A stretch of DNA of 64,000 bases, taken from positions 53,579 through 117,578 of the forward strand of contig NZ_WTLB01000006.1 of assembly GCF_011378855.1 (NCBI RefSeq). Direction: 5' to 3'. Position numbers and translations under genes: made by a program. The DNA comes from Pseudoalteromonas sp. Z1A8. Lineage in GTDB: Bacteria > Pseudomonadota > Gammaproteobacteria > Enterobacterales > Alteromonadaceae. This document shows, in pieces, positions 18,354 to 26,846 of this stretch (position 1 is the first letter of the stretch; every line of letters begins with the position of its first letter). The notes under the pieces were generated by a model that saw nothing but the letters and a program-made list of their open reading frames with translations, made no database searches and was not told the origin of the DNA.

Positions 18354-20639
18354 ATGTTTAAAGTAATCAAACGCTTGTTGTTATTAATTGTGATTTTTGG
18401 GCTGGCGAGCACCGCTGTTGTTTATGGTGTACTTACTTTAAGTTTGCCTACTCTTGATGGAAACGGACGCAGTAACGCAGTCGTAGAGCCTGTAAAAATT
18501 TCGCGCGATGCATTAGGGCAAGTAGTAATAAACGCTACTAGCCGAAACGATGCTGCTTATGGTTTAGGTTATGCGCACGGGCAAGACCGATTTTTTCAAA
18601 TGGATTTATTAAGGCGTAACGCCGCAGGCGAGCTAAGTGAATTATTTGGCGAAGCCGCATTGGGGCTTGATAAAAAAATGCGCTTTCATCAATTGCGTAA
18701 ACGCAGCCAAATTATTTTAAAAACCTTACCTGATGCCGATAAGCAGTTACTTAAAAGCTACGCTCAAGGTGTAAATGAAGGTTTGGCGCAAGTAGGGTAT
18801 TCAAGCTTTGAATATTTACTAACTGGAGCAGCGCAAAAGCCATGGCAAAGCGAAGACAGTCTATTAGTTATATTTAGCATGTACCTTGATTTACAAAGCG
18901 CGACCTTTGAACGTGACCAAGCACTGATACAACTTGAGCAAGCGTACGGTAAGCAAATGGTTGATTTTTTAACGCAACCGAGCAAATACCAAGCTGCACT
19001 TGATGGTAGTAAATTAACGCCTTATAACGGCGACATACCCGCGTTGCTAACTCAAACACAGCACACAGTTAAAAATATTGAAGCAAACCAAGAGCGCGGC
19101 AGTAATAACTGGGCAGTTACAGGCGCGCTGACTAAAACAGGCGCAGGAATGGTGTCTGATGATATGCACTTATCGATGGCAGTGCCAGTTATTTGGTACA
19201 GAGCGCAATTAAATTATATGCAAAATGGTGAGCAAACTCAGGTAACCGGTGTATCGCTGCCTGGTGCGCCGGCAATTGTGGTTGGCACCAATAATAAGAT
19301 TGCGTGGGGATTTACTAACGGCTATATAGACACCGCCGATTGGATTGCATTAAATGACGATAGTAAAACATGGCAAGTTGATGAACCTATTGCATTACCG
19401 GATGGGGAGGTTGAAAACTACCCATTAATACTTAGTGAATACGGCCCTGTAAAATACATTACCGAAAAACCTTACGCACTTAGCTGGGCGGCACATCAGC
19501 CTTATGCCGTTGATATGGAATTACTAAAGCTTGAACAAGCAAATACTGTTGATGATGCATTAGCAATAGCTAGCAATGTAGGTATTCCGGTACAAAACTT
19601 AATGGTGGTAGATAGCCAAGGTAGCGCAGCGTGGAAGCATATGGGCGGCATACCGGCTCGTAAAACACCAAGTGAGTTAAACGTAGATACAAGCGAATAT
19701 TCAGCCCTTTGGCAGCAAAACGAATTAGAACGCCCGTTTGTTAAAAACCCACAAAGCGGCCGCTTATGGACAGGGAACTCACGCGTTGTATCGGCTGAGG
19801 ATAACGCACGCTTTGGTAATGGTGGTTATGCACTGGGTGCGCGCTCAAGCCAAATTCGCGACAGGTTATTCGAAAAACAAACATTTGCAGAAAGCGACTT
19901 TTACGCATTACAGCTCGATAACCAAGCTCGCTTTTTAATGCCTTGGCATGCTTTACTATTAAAGCAATTAAAAGCCGATAAAACCAAAAATAAGCAATAT
20001 ATAACAGCACTTAAGAATTGGCAGCAATGTGCGTGTTCAACCTCCATAGGGTATACCTTAGTTAAGCGCTACCGCGATGAAGTGATTAATATTTTATTTA
20101 GTAATATTGAAAACCAACTAAATAAACAACAAGGCACGCTTAAATACGTAAAACGAGATTTAGAACCTGCAGTGTGGCAACTTATTAATAACAAGCCTGA
20201 TTCGTGGATAAATCCACAATTTAAAAGTTGGGATGCGCAATTACTCGGTGCATTTAGCCAAACTGTTACTAAGCTTACTGAGCAATTTGGTAATAACGTA
20301 CAAGGTTGGCAGTGGGGCAAGGTAAACGAGCTAGTAATAGAGCATCCGTTTGCAAAGCAAATCCCCTTACTTGCTAAGTTTTTAAATATGCCTACAGCAC
20401 AAGGTTTTGGCGATAGTTACATGCCTGCCGTACAAGGGCGCAGTTTCGGTGCATCGCAGCGTTTTATTGCTCAACCTGGTCATTTAGAACATGCAATTTT
20501 AGCTATTCCTGGTGGTCAATCGGGGCACCCTCTTTCTGAATTTTATAGAGCGGGGTTTAGTGATTACGTAGAGGGTAAACATACACCTTTATTGCCGCAA
20601 ACACTTATGCATCAAATAGTCATAAGACCTATTAAATAA
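18354..20639 (+). CDS. Penicillin acylase family (S45) Ntn hydrolase
   Basis: A 761-residue amidase of the penicillin G acylase / N-acyl-homoserine-lactone acylase superfamily. The N-terminus is a membrane or signal helix (LLLLIVIFGLASTAVVYGV), so the mature enzyme is periplasmic or anchored. The alpha chain has GYAHGQDRFFQMDLLRR. The autocleavage site precedes Ser250 in RGSNNWAV, which becomes the N-terminal nucleophile of the beta chain; VGTNNKIAWGFTN follows. I moved the start to ATG 18354 because AAGGAAAGG sits just before it. Candidate substrates are N-acyl-homoserine lactones, beta-lactams or lipopeptides; the sequence alone does not decide. Divergent from ycaO. Confidence 0.88.
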   Translation: MFKVIKRLLLLIVIFGLASTAVVYGVLTLSLPTLDGNGRSNAVVEPVKISRDALGQVVINATSRNDAAYGLGYAHGQDRFFQMDLLRRNAAGELSELFGEAALGLDKKMRFHQLRKRSQIILKTLPDADKQLLKSYAQGVNEGLAQVGYSSFEYLLTGAAQKPWQSEDSLLVIFSMYLDLQSATFERDQALIQLEQAYGKQMVDFLTQPSKYQAALDGSKLTPYNGDIPALLTQTQHTVKNIEANQERGSNNWAVTGALTKTGAGMVSDDMHLSMAVPVIWYRAQLNYMQNGEQTQVTGVSLPGAPAIVVGTNNKIAWGFTNGYIDTADWIALNDDSKTWQVDEPIALPDGEVENYPLILSEYGPVKYITEKPYALSWAAHQPYAVDMELLKLEQANTVDDALAIASNVGIPVQNLMVVDSQGSAAWKHMGGIPARKTPSELNVDTSEYSALWQQNELERPFVKNPQSGRLWTGNSRVVSAEDNARFGNGGYALGARSSQIRDRLFEKQTFAESDFYALQLDNQARFLMPWHALLLKQLKADKTKNKQYITALKNWQQCACSTSIGYTLVKRYRDEVINILFSNIENQLNKQQGTLKYVKRDLEPAVWQLINNKPDSWINPQFKSWDAQLLGAFSQTVTKLTEQFGNNVQGWQWGKVNELVIEHPFAKQIPLLAKFLNMPTAQGFGDSYMPAVQGRSFGASQRFIAQPGHLEHAILAIPGGQSGHPLSEFYRAGFSDYVEGKHTPLLPQTLMHQIVIRPIK

Positions 20640-20718
20640 TGTTTAAGTGACAAGTGAGTGAGCTTAAATAGTGATAAAAACGTTCTATATTTATTAATTC
20701 ATACAACAGAGAACAAAA

Positions 20719-21567
20719 ATGAAAAAAATACTACCCGCATTAATAACAGGTTTATTACTAAGTACAGCAGCGCAAGCAGACGAGGGTCCAGTAACAGCAC
20801 AAAAACTAAGTGAGCATGTATACGTACTATTTGGGCAAGGCGGTAATATTGCAGCAAGTGTAGGCGATGATGGCATTTATATTATTGATGATCAGTTTGC
20901 CAAGTTATCAGACGACATTAAAAAAACGATTAGCGATTTAAAACCAGGCAGTGCAGAGTTTGTTATTAATACACATCATCATGGCGATCATACCGGTGGC
21001 AACGAAAACTTTGCTAAAGCGGGTGCGCACGTTATAGCACACGACAATGTACATAAACGTTTAGAAGAGCAGCATGGCGAAGGGTCAGACTTTTTACCGC
21101 GCATTAGTTTTGGTCACGATTTAAAACTGCATTTTAATAATGAACACGCCCATGTAGTGCATTACGAACATGCACATACCGATGGTGACTCGGTTGTCTT
21201 TTTTAGTAACGACAACATAGTGCACATGGGCGATATTTACTTTAATTTTGGCAGCTTACCGTTTGTTGATGTAGATAGCGGCGGCAGCGTTGATGGTATT
21301 TTAGCGGCAGTAGACGATGTAGTTAAACAAATTGACGACAACACTAAAGTAATACCAGGACACGGTAAGGTAAGTGACCGTTCAGGACTGATAGCGTATG
21401 GTAAGCTAGTTCAAAACGCGAAAGACGTAATGCTAAAAGCAATGCAAAATAATGCAAGCTTAGAGCAAGTACTTAAAGCCGATCCATTGGCAGAACTTGG
21501 TCTTGAATACGCAGGCTGGTTACCAAAAGAGAAAGTAACCACACTCTTTTATCGCAGTTTAAAGTAG
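20719..21567 (+). CDS. Exported metallo-beta-lactamase-fold hydrolase
   Basis: A 282-residue periplasmic protein with signal peptide (LITGLLLSTAAQA). The MBL metal site is complete: THHHGDHTGG supplies His-x-His-x-Asp-His, HAHTDGDSVVFF the next His, HMGDIYF the bridging Asp region, and VIPGHG the last His. This resembles SoxH/quinoprotein-relay-like MBL proteins, not the clinical B1 enzymes. The substrate is unknown. It lies 80 nt behind the Ntn hydrolase gene on the same strand with no clear terminator between, so they may be co-transcribed. A terminator follows. Confidence 0.88.
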   Translation: MKKILPALITGLLLSTAAQADEGPVTAQKLSEHVYVLFGQGGNIAASVGDDGIYIIDDQFAKLSDDIKKTISDLKPGSAEFVINTHHHGDHTGGNENFAKAGAHVIAHDNVHKRLEEQHGEGSDFLPRISFGHDLKLHFNNEHAHVVHYEHAHTDGDSVVFFSNDNIVHMGDIYFNFGSLPFVDVDSGGSVDGILAAVDDVVKQIDDNTKVIPGHGKVSDRSGLIAYGKLVQNAKDVMLKAMQNNASLEQVLKADPLAELGLEYAGWLPKEKVTTLFYRSLK

Positions 21568-21593
21568 TACATCTAAAGTAAAAAACATGATAC

Positions 21594-21646
21594 AAAGCTG
21601 AGTGTATTCTTGATTTAATCGAGCGTACATTCGGCTTTTATTTTCT
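21594..21646 (+). terminator. Intrinsic terminator of the MBL gene
   Basis: AAAGCTGAGTGTA pairs fully, with two G-U pairs, with TACATTCGGCTTT. The loop holds a second small stem (TTGAT/ATCGA). A T-rich tract follows. Confidence 0.75.
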
Positions 21647-21666
21647 TATGCCTAAAGGAGTTGTGT

Positions 21667-23199
21667 ATGTCGGCAGAAAAAACCCATCTTGAAATTTGTA
21701 ACTTAACCAGAGAGCAATATCCGCAAATTAAAACCTTGATGGATCAAGCGTATCCCGACTTAGGTGGTGCGTGGCCAAGTCATACCATTTTTAGATTAAT
21801 AGACCAATTTCCAGAAGGGCAAATAGGGATTGTAGATGACGGTGTGCTGGTGGGCTTAGCATTAAGTGTGCAAGTTGATTACACACGTTTTTCAAACCCG
21901 CATACCTACGAAGACATTGCAGATGGTCACGACCGTGTATTTAGCGATACCGACGGCGATGCGCTATACGGTTTAGATGTTGCCATTAGCGAAACTCACA
22001 GAGGCATGCGTTTAGGTCGTCGCCTTTATGATGCTCGTAAAGAACTGTGCCGCCAATATAACCTACGCGCTATTTTAGCGGGTGGGCGTATTCCACGTTA
22101 TTACAATCACAGTAGTGAAATGACGCCAATGGAATACATTGCAAAAGTAGATCAAAGAGAGCTGTACGATCCTATTTTAAGTTTTCAGTTATCTAACGAT
22201 TTTCAGGTAAAGCGTTTACTTAAAAAGTACTTACCAGAGGATCAAGAGTCAGTTGGTTACGCCACTTTACTTGAGTGGAATAACATTATGTATGAACCAA
22301 CCGACACAGTGCTTGAGTCAACTAAATCGATCGTGCGCGTAGGTGCTGTGCAATGGCAAATGCGCTGCGTTGAATCGGTTGAAGAAATGCTAAAGCAGGT
22401 TGAATACTTTGTAGATACCGTATCTGACTACAAAAGTGACTTTATACTATTCCCTGAGTTTTTTAACGCGCCATTAATGGGCCTAGGAAATCAAAGCAAC
22501 CAAACGGAAGCGATTCGTTATTTAGCCGAATATACCGAAACGTTTAAAAACGCGATGTCGCGTATGGCAATAGAATACAACGCCAATATTATTACTGGCT
22601 CTATGCCGCTTGCCGAAGACGATAAAATTTATAACGTGAGTTATTTATGCCACCGCAGCGGTAAAATAGACGAGCAACGTAAAATACACATTACCCCGCA
22701 TGAGCAAAACGATTGGGTTATTCAAGGCGGTGACAAAATTGCTGTATTTGAAACCGATGCCGGGCGTGTAGGTATTCAAATTTGTTATGACGTAGAGTTT
22801 CCTGAGCTTTCACGCATATTAGCAAAACAAGGGTTAGATATTTTGTTCGTCCCATTTTGGACCGACACTAAAAATAGTTATTTACGTGTACGCCACTGTG
22901 CACAAGCACGCGCAATAGAAAACGAATGTTATGTAGTTATTGCAGGCTCGGTAGGTAATTTACCACAAGTAGAAAGCCTAGACGTACAGTACTCACAATC
23001 GGCTGTATTAACGCCATCAGACTTTTCGTTCCCACACGATGCAACACTTAACGAAGCCACTCCAAATACAGAGATGCTGTTATTTAGTGACCTTGATATG
23101 GATAAACTAAAAATTCTTCATAGCGAAGGTACTGTGCGCAACTTAAAAGATCGCCGCGAAGACTTATACGACGTAATTTTGAAAAAGAGAGATGTTTAA
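21667..23199 (+). CDS. Bifunctional GNAT acetyltransferase / nitrilase-superfamily amidohydrolase
   Basis: A 510-residue fusion. Residues about 5-205 are a GNAT domain (GLDVAISETHRGMRLGRRLYDA holds the acetyl-CoA loop; key part RGMRLGRRLY). Residues about 222-505 are a carbon-nitrogen hydrolase with the Glu-Lys-Cys set: Glu in LFPEFFN, Lys in RKIHITPHE and Cys373 in QICYDVEFPE. Start ATG 21667 lies 7 nt after AAGGAG. The stop overlaps the ATG of the SMR gene by one base (TAATG), so the two are translationally coupled. This suggests the amide product or substrate is linked to a small cation that the exporter moves. The substrate is unknown. Confidence 0.9.
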   Translation: MSAEKTHLEICNLTREQYPQIKTLMDQAYPDLGGAWPSHTIFRLIDQFPEGQIGIVDDGVLVGLALSVQVDYTRFSNPHTYEDIADGHDRVFSDTDGDALYGLDVAISETHRGMRLGRRLYDARKELCRQYNLRAILAGGRIPRYYNHSSEMTPMEYIAKVDQRELYDPILSFQLSNDFQVKRLLKKYLPEDQESVGYATLLEWNNIMYEPTDTVLESTKSIVRVGAVQWQMRCVESVEEMLKQVEYFVDTVSDYKSDFILFPEFFNAPLMGLGNQSNQTEAIRYLAEYTETFKNAMSRMAIEYNANIITGSMPLAEDDKIYNVSYLCHRSGKIDEQRKIHITPHEQNDWVIQGGDKIAVFETDAGRVGIQICYDVEFPELSRILAKQGLDILFVPFWTDTKNSYLRVRHCAQARAIENECYVVIAGSVGNLPQVESLDVQYSQSAVLTPSDFSFPHDATLNEATPNTEMLLFSDLDMDKLKILHSEGTVRNLKDRREDLYDVILKKRDV

Positions 23200-23516
23200 T
23201 GGCGTGGGTGTACTTAATTATCGCCGGGCTACTTGAAATTGGCTGGCCGATAGGTTTAAAAATTTCGCAAAACCCAGATACTCGCTGGCAGAGTATCACA
23301 ATGGCGGCGGCTTTTTTAATCGCTAGTGGCTTTATGCTGTGGCTTGCCCAAAAGCAAATATCAATGGGCACCTCATACGCAGTATGGACAGGTATTGGCG
23401 CCGCCGGTACGTTTGTTGTGGGTATATTGTTTTATAACGATGCGGCTACTTTTGGTCGTATTGCCGGTGTACTAATGATTATTAGTGGTGTGATAACGCT
23501 AAAAATAAGCTCTTAG
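23199..23516 (+). CDS. sugE: Small multidrug resistance family exporter, SugE/Gdx type
   Basis: A 105-residue, four-helix proton-coupled exporter. The first helix has the SMR glutamate (Glu13) in IAGLLEIGWPIGLK; the G-L-K ending is the SugE/Gdx pattern rather than EmrE, and the rest includes YAVWTGIGAAGTFVVG and MIISGVI. Gdx proteins export guanidinium as antiparallel dimers. Only one copy is visible, so a homodimer is expected. It is coupled to the GNAT-nitrilase gene by a TAATG overlap. I see no ykkC-type guanidine riboswitch upstream of the pair. Confidence 0.87.
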   Translation: MAWVYLIIAGLLEIGWPIGLKISQNPDTRWQSITMAAAFLIASGFMLWLAQKQISMGTSYAVWTGIGAAGTFVVGILFYNDAATFGRIAGVLMIISGVITLKISS

Positions 23517-23549
23517 AATCAGTTCTTAAAGCTATAAAAAATTATAACA

Positions 23550-23577
23550 GTGCAGGTATAAAAGCCTGCGCCTTTTT
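23550..23577 (+). terminator. Intrinsic terminator of the SMR gene
   Basis: GTGCAGG pairs with CCTGCGC, followed by TTTTT, between convergent genes. Confidence 0.78.
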
Positions 23578-23583
23578 ATGCCC

Positions 23584-24462
23584 TTAATTCGGCAACATAA
23601 CTAAAATAGCGGCAATGGCTATGAGTATTAAGCCTGCAGTATCTTGTTTTTTAAGTGGCTGTTTTAACCAAAGTACGGCAATTAGCATGGTAAAAAATAC
23701 TTCAACCTGCCCAAGCGTCTTAACGTAAGCAACATGTTGTAAGCTCATAGCACTAAACCAGCCTATTGAGCCCAAACAACTAAAAACACTAATTGCGGCT
23801 GTAGTGCCTTTGTATTTCCATAATGCACTGAGCGTTTTTGGCTCTTTTAATAATAAATAGCCAAGTAATATTAGCGTTTGTAAGCTAATTACAAACAGTA
23901 AAACCCAAGCGGCAGAGTGTGGAAATAGTAACCCTGAATTTAAACTCGCTTCACGTACCCACAGTGATGTAAGCGCAAAGCAAGTACCACATGCAAGCCC
24001 CAACAAAGCCGTTTTAGCATTAAAGGTTTTTACACTGGTTATGCCGCTGAGTAGCAATACGGCAATAGCGCCAAAAAATACACCAAGCCAACCAAGTAAA
24101 GAGAGTGCTGAGCCAAAAAATAATACACCTAAAATGGCAGCCACTAACGCCTCGCTTTTAGCAAGACCAGCCCCTACAGCGTAGTTATTCATTTTAAACA
24201 ACTTAACCATCAAGCCGGTGGCGAGTATTTGCATAATGCTTGCGCCAATAATAAATCTCCAAAAGGCATTATTAAACGTAGGCATGGCGGTATCTTGATA
24301 TTGATACAAACCATATAAATACACCGCCGCAATGGGGCCTGCAATAATAAAGCGAGAGAGAGTTACGCCAGCAACACTCACATTGCTACTTAATTTACTT
24401 TGCAGGGCATTGCGCCAGGCTTGCATAAAGGCGGCTAAAAAAGTGAAAAAGATCCAAGTCAT
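23584..24462 (-). CDS. DMT-superfamily (EamA-like) transporter
   Basis: A 292-residue inner-membrane protein with about ten hydrophobic helices arranged as two EamA-like repeats (about 2-140 and 150-290). It opens MTWIFFTFLAAFMQAWRNA and ends in a helix LILIAIAAILVMLP. Members export amino acids or metabolites; the cargo cannot be read from sequence. It is a single gene with a divergent upstream region that also holds an orphan terminator. Confidence 0.82.
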   Translation of the reverse strand: MTWIFFTFLAAFMQAWRNALQSKLSSNVSVAGVTLSRFIIAGPIAAVYLYGLYQYQDTAMPTFNNAFWRFIIGASIMQILATGLMVKLFKMNNYAVGAGLAKSEALVAAILGVLFFGSALSLLGWLGVFFGAIAVLLLSGITSVKTFNAKTALLGLACGTCFALTSLWVREASLNSGLLFPHSAAWVLLFVISLQTLILLGYLLLKEPKTLSALWKYKGTTAAISVFSCLGSIGWFSAMSLQHVAYVKTLGQVEVFFTMLIAVLWLKQPLKKQDTAGLILIAIAAILVMLPN

Positions 24463-24493
24463 GGTATTTGTCGATTAAAAATAAGGTCTTTAA

Positions 24494-24659
24494 GTTAACA
24501 ATCTTTAGTTATTAATGCGATGCATTAAGGGTGATAGTGAATATTCATCATCTGCGACATTATGCCGCACTGTTTTATGAGTAAACTTAGCTATAGTAAG
24601 TGTGATGTTATTGTTTAGCCGCCAGCGTTTGTCATAAAACGTATCTGGCGGCTTTTTTT
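24494..24659 (+). ncRNA. Candidate small RNA ending at an orphan terminator
   Basis: A strong plus-strand terminator (24617-24659) lies between the divergent EamA and MAPEG genes, with no plus-strand gene in front of it. The ~120 bases before it contain no credible reading frame but have palindromic pieces such as TGAATATTCA. A TTAACA box near 24494 could be part of a promoter. The 5' end is a guess. The alternative is a leader or attenuator of the MAPEG gene. Confidence 0.3.
24617..24659 (+). terminator. Strong intrinsic terminator without an upstream gene
   Basis: AGCCGCCAG pairs with CTGGCGGCT, extended by CGTTT/AAACG inside, then seven Ts. It is clearly directional to the plus strand. 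Confidence 0.85.
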
Positions 24660-24702
24660 GTGTGCTTATGCTAAGTTGTCAAAAACATCAAAAGGATAAA
24701 CT

Positions 24703-25086
24703 ATGACAACATTAGTTGTATGTGCATTACTTGCTGTACTAATGCCTTACTTTGCAAAAGTGCCTGTCGCTATATCAATGGCAAAATTAGGTCGATACGA
24801 TAATAAACACCCAAGGGCGCAACAAGCAAAACTAAACGGCTTTGGTGCCCGTGCGCTAGCAGCACATCAAAACTGTTTTGAATCACTCGCTGTATTTGCA
24901 GTCGCTATTACAGTTGTACTGGGCACTAACTCTGTAGGTGCAGTGACCGAAATGTTAGCGGTTACGCATATTGTGTCGCGTATTTTGTACTGTGTTTTTT
25001 ATTACATGAACCTAGATATAATACGCTCACTAGTATGGTTTATTGGTTTGGGTACAGCTATTGCCATGATTGTGGTGAGTTTGTAG
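24703..25086 (+). CDS. MAPEG family membrane protein
   Basis: A 127-residue, four-helix membrane protein. The MAPEG pattern is seen: an N-terminal helix, then GFGARALAAHQNCFESLAVFA (key parts RALAAHQN and ESLAVFA), then AVTHIVSRILYCVFYYMNL and a last helix. Eukaryotic relatives are glutathione-dependent enzymes of eicosanoid metabolism; bacterial ones are mostly uncharacterised. AAAGGAT precedes the ATG. It is a single gene downstream of an orphan terminator. Confidence 0.82.
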   Translation: MTTLVVCALLAVLMPYFAKVPVAISMAKLGRYDNKHPRAQQAKLNGFGARALAAHQNCFESLAVFAVAITVVLGTNSVGAVTEMLAVTHIVSRILYCVFYYMNLDIIRSLVWFIGLGTAIAMIVVSL

Positions 25087-25103
25087 CTTTATACTTTAAA
25101 ACC

Positions 25104-25138
25104 ACAAAGCAAGCAGCCTAAAAGGGCGCTTGCTTTGT
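25104..25138 (-). terminator. Probable terminator of the M56 peptidase gene
   Basis: ACAAAGCAAGC pairs with GCTTGCTTTGT. The minus-strand side continues GGTTTTAAAG, a weak T tract. Confidence 0.65.
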
Positions 25139-25161
25139 AGTCTTGAACAACGCAGGTAGCG

Positions 25162-26373
25162 TTAATGCGATACTTTAATTCGCTCTATTAAATCGGTAGG
25201 CGCTACTTCACTATTTATTGCAAAATCTAGCTGTACCAGTACATCTTCAAAACCTGAATCTGATGCTTTATATTTCCATTTTGCTAGTGCCTCTTTTGCC
25301 GATCTATCAAAAATATCTTTAGGTTTAGATTGAATGACGCTGATATTTTTTGTTTTACCGTTAGCTGCAATATCGTACTTTAATACAACAGATCCGCTGA
25401 TCCCTTGTTGAGCTGCTTGTATTGGGTAGGCAGGTTCAATGCGTATTGTTGGTGAAATATGATCCTCTTGCGTTTTATTTACTTCTGGTTGCTTTGCAAT
25501 GGCTAAGCCGCTAAGCATGCTTGCCGCTATTAGCATTAAGCTACCTTTAGCAAATCGAGAGCTTTTACCTCTGTGTTTTATATTAATTAGTCGTTGTAAC
25601 ATGGTTTTTTTATCTCCGTAGTGTGAGTAAGCCATAAGTCCTGTGGGCGCATTTGCCGCGCAGTTTACTAAGGCTTTGCTGTATAAAATGTGTTGTTGTG
25701 TGGTTTTATTGCTGAGTACCCGTTCATCACAAGTCAGCTCTTGTAATCGGCGCATGCTTGCGTAACAAACCCAAGCTAGTGGGTTGAACCACAGTAAAAT
25801 AGTAGGCAGTAATATAAGTGCGTTTGTTAGGTTGTCTTTGCGTTTTATGTGTACGTTTTCGTGCTCTAAAATAAGCGCTAATGTGGCTTTATCAAACTGA
25901 GTTTTATAGTTACTCGGTAACACCAGCTTGCTGTTTAAAATACCCACCACCATTGGCGTGGCTACATGTTGACTGGTGTAGGTTTTAACATCAGCGGTAA
26001 GAGTACCTTCAAATTGGATTAACTCAGTTAACTGCAGGCTTTTAACAAAGCGGGTATGTGTAATAAAACTAGCTATTAATAACCCTGCGGTAATGAGTAC
26101 ATACATGAGCGCCCAGCTAATACCCATTTCATGTGTAAAAGGCTGGTTAGGGGTGATTAAGTAATGGCTAATGTCGCTATTTTTCAGTGGTTTAACCGCA
26201 TTGGGTAAATTAGCAATCACCAATGCCGCAGGTAATAGCCATGCTAATTTATATACAAATCGCGAGCCAAGAGCTTTTAAACCAAATCGCTCGAGTAAAA
26301 TAAATCCACAAAACAAAATACTTAATAGTAGTTGCTGCTCAATTAACCAATTAAAACCAGTTTGAATAACCAT
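25162..26373 (-). CDS. BlaR1-like M56 metallopeptidase with a C-terminal TonB domain
   Basis: A 403-residue inner-membrane protein. Four helices surround a zinc-peptidase site HENVH (His171, His175), as in BlaR1/MecR1, where the peptidase removes the BlaI repressor. After a last helix (about 270-285) the usual penicillin-binding sensor domain is absent. Instead there is a ~100-residue TonB C-terminal-like domain (PAYPIQAAQQGISGSVVLKYDI and AKEALAKWKYK regions). It follows blaI by 9 nt, so the pair is one operon. The input is therefore not expected to be a beta-lactam bound covalently. M56-TonB proteins occur in related bacteria; their signal is unknown. Confidence 0.85.
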   Translation of the reverse strand: MVIQTGFNWLIEQQLLLSILFCGFILLERFGLKALGSRFVYKLAWLLPAALVIANLPNAVKPLKNSDISHYLITPNQPFTHEMGISWALMYVLITAGLLIASFITHTRFVKSLQLTELIQFEGTLTADVKTYTSQHVATPMVVGILNSKLVLPSNYKTQFDKATLALILEHENVHIKRKDNLTNALILLPTILLWFNPLAWVCYASMRRLQELTCDERVLSNKTTQQHILYSKALVNCAANAPTGLMAYSHYGDKKTMLQRLINIKHRGKSSRFAKGSLMLIAASMLSGLAIAKQPEVNKTQEDHISPTIRIEPAYPIQAAQQGISGSVVLKYDIAANGKTKNISVIQSKPKDIFDRSAKEALAKWKYKASDSGFEDVLVQLDFAINSEVAPTDLIERIKVSH

Positions 26374-26382
26374 ATTAATCCC

Positions 26383-26757
26383 TTAATTTTGGTTTTTTTC
26401 CCAGTCATCAATGACTTTTTTAAGCTCGTTTATATCTTGCTGAGAAAGCTGCTCCGACTTAGCAAAACCACTTACAAGTGGTGCTATACGCCCACTAAAA
26501 AAGCGCTCAATAAAGTTTTGGCTTTCTTTTAAGGTGTAGTCGGCACGCTCAATACACGGCATATAAATATATTGGCGACCTTCTTTTTCAAAGGACAGTG
26601 CGCCTTTTTTTACTAATCGACCTAGTAGGGTTTTAATTGTTTTTTCGTGCCATTGCTTGTCGTCGCTTAAACGCTCAATTATTTGGCTCGCGGTGGCAGG
26701 GTAGTTAATCCAAAGTGCGTCGAGCACGTCAAATTCTGCTTTTGATAACTCAATCAT
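26383..26757 (-). CDS. BlaI/MecI family transcriptional repressor
   Basis: A 124-residue winged-helix repressor. It begins LSKAEFDVLDALWINYPATASQI and has WHEKTIKTLLGRLVKKGALSFEKEGRQYIYMP, the DNA-binding wing of this family (key parts KTLLGRL and GRQYIY). A C-terminal dimerisation helix follows; the BlaI cleavage point in relatives lies there. Two TACA-n2-TGTA-type operators lie 10 and 36 nt upstream, so it most likely represses its own operon and is relieved by the downstream M56 peptidase. Confidence 0.88.
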   Translation of the reverse strand: MIELSKAEFDVLDALWINYPATASQIIERLSDDKQWHEKTIKTLLGRLVKKGALSFEKEGRQYIYMPCIERADYTLKESQNFIERFFSGRIAPLVSGFAKSEQLSQQDINELKKVIDDWEKNQN

Positions 26758-26766
26758 TTTACTGCC

Positions 26767-26802
26767 TACAAATGTAATCTTTAATTAAAGACTACGCCTG
26801 TA
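26767..26802 (-). promoter_or_regulatory. Tandem BlaI-type operators upstream of blaI
   Basis: TACAAATGTA at 26767-26776 is a perfect TACA-n2-TGTA dyad; TACGCCTGTA at 26793-26802 matches it with one base changed. Their centres are 26 bp apart and both continue as GATTACA on the minus strand. This matches the paired operators known for BlaI/MecI. Confidence 0.65.
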
Positions 26803-26846
26803 ATCTATAATTGCAAGCTTATTTTTTAACTTTTTGAGATGTAGTT

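Noticed and set aside
21568..21666. Possible guanidine riboswitch before the GNAT-nitrilase/Gdx pair
   Set aside because: The visible structure is a simple terminator hairpin for the MBL gene; conserved guanidine-I, II or III motifs were not seen.
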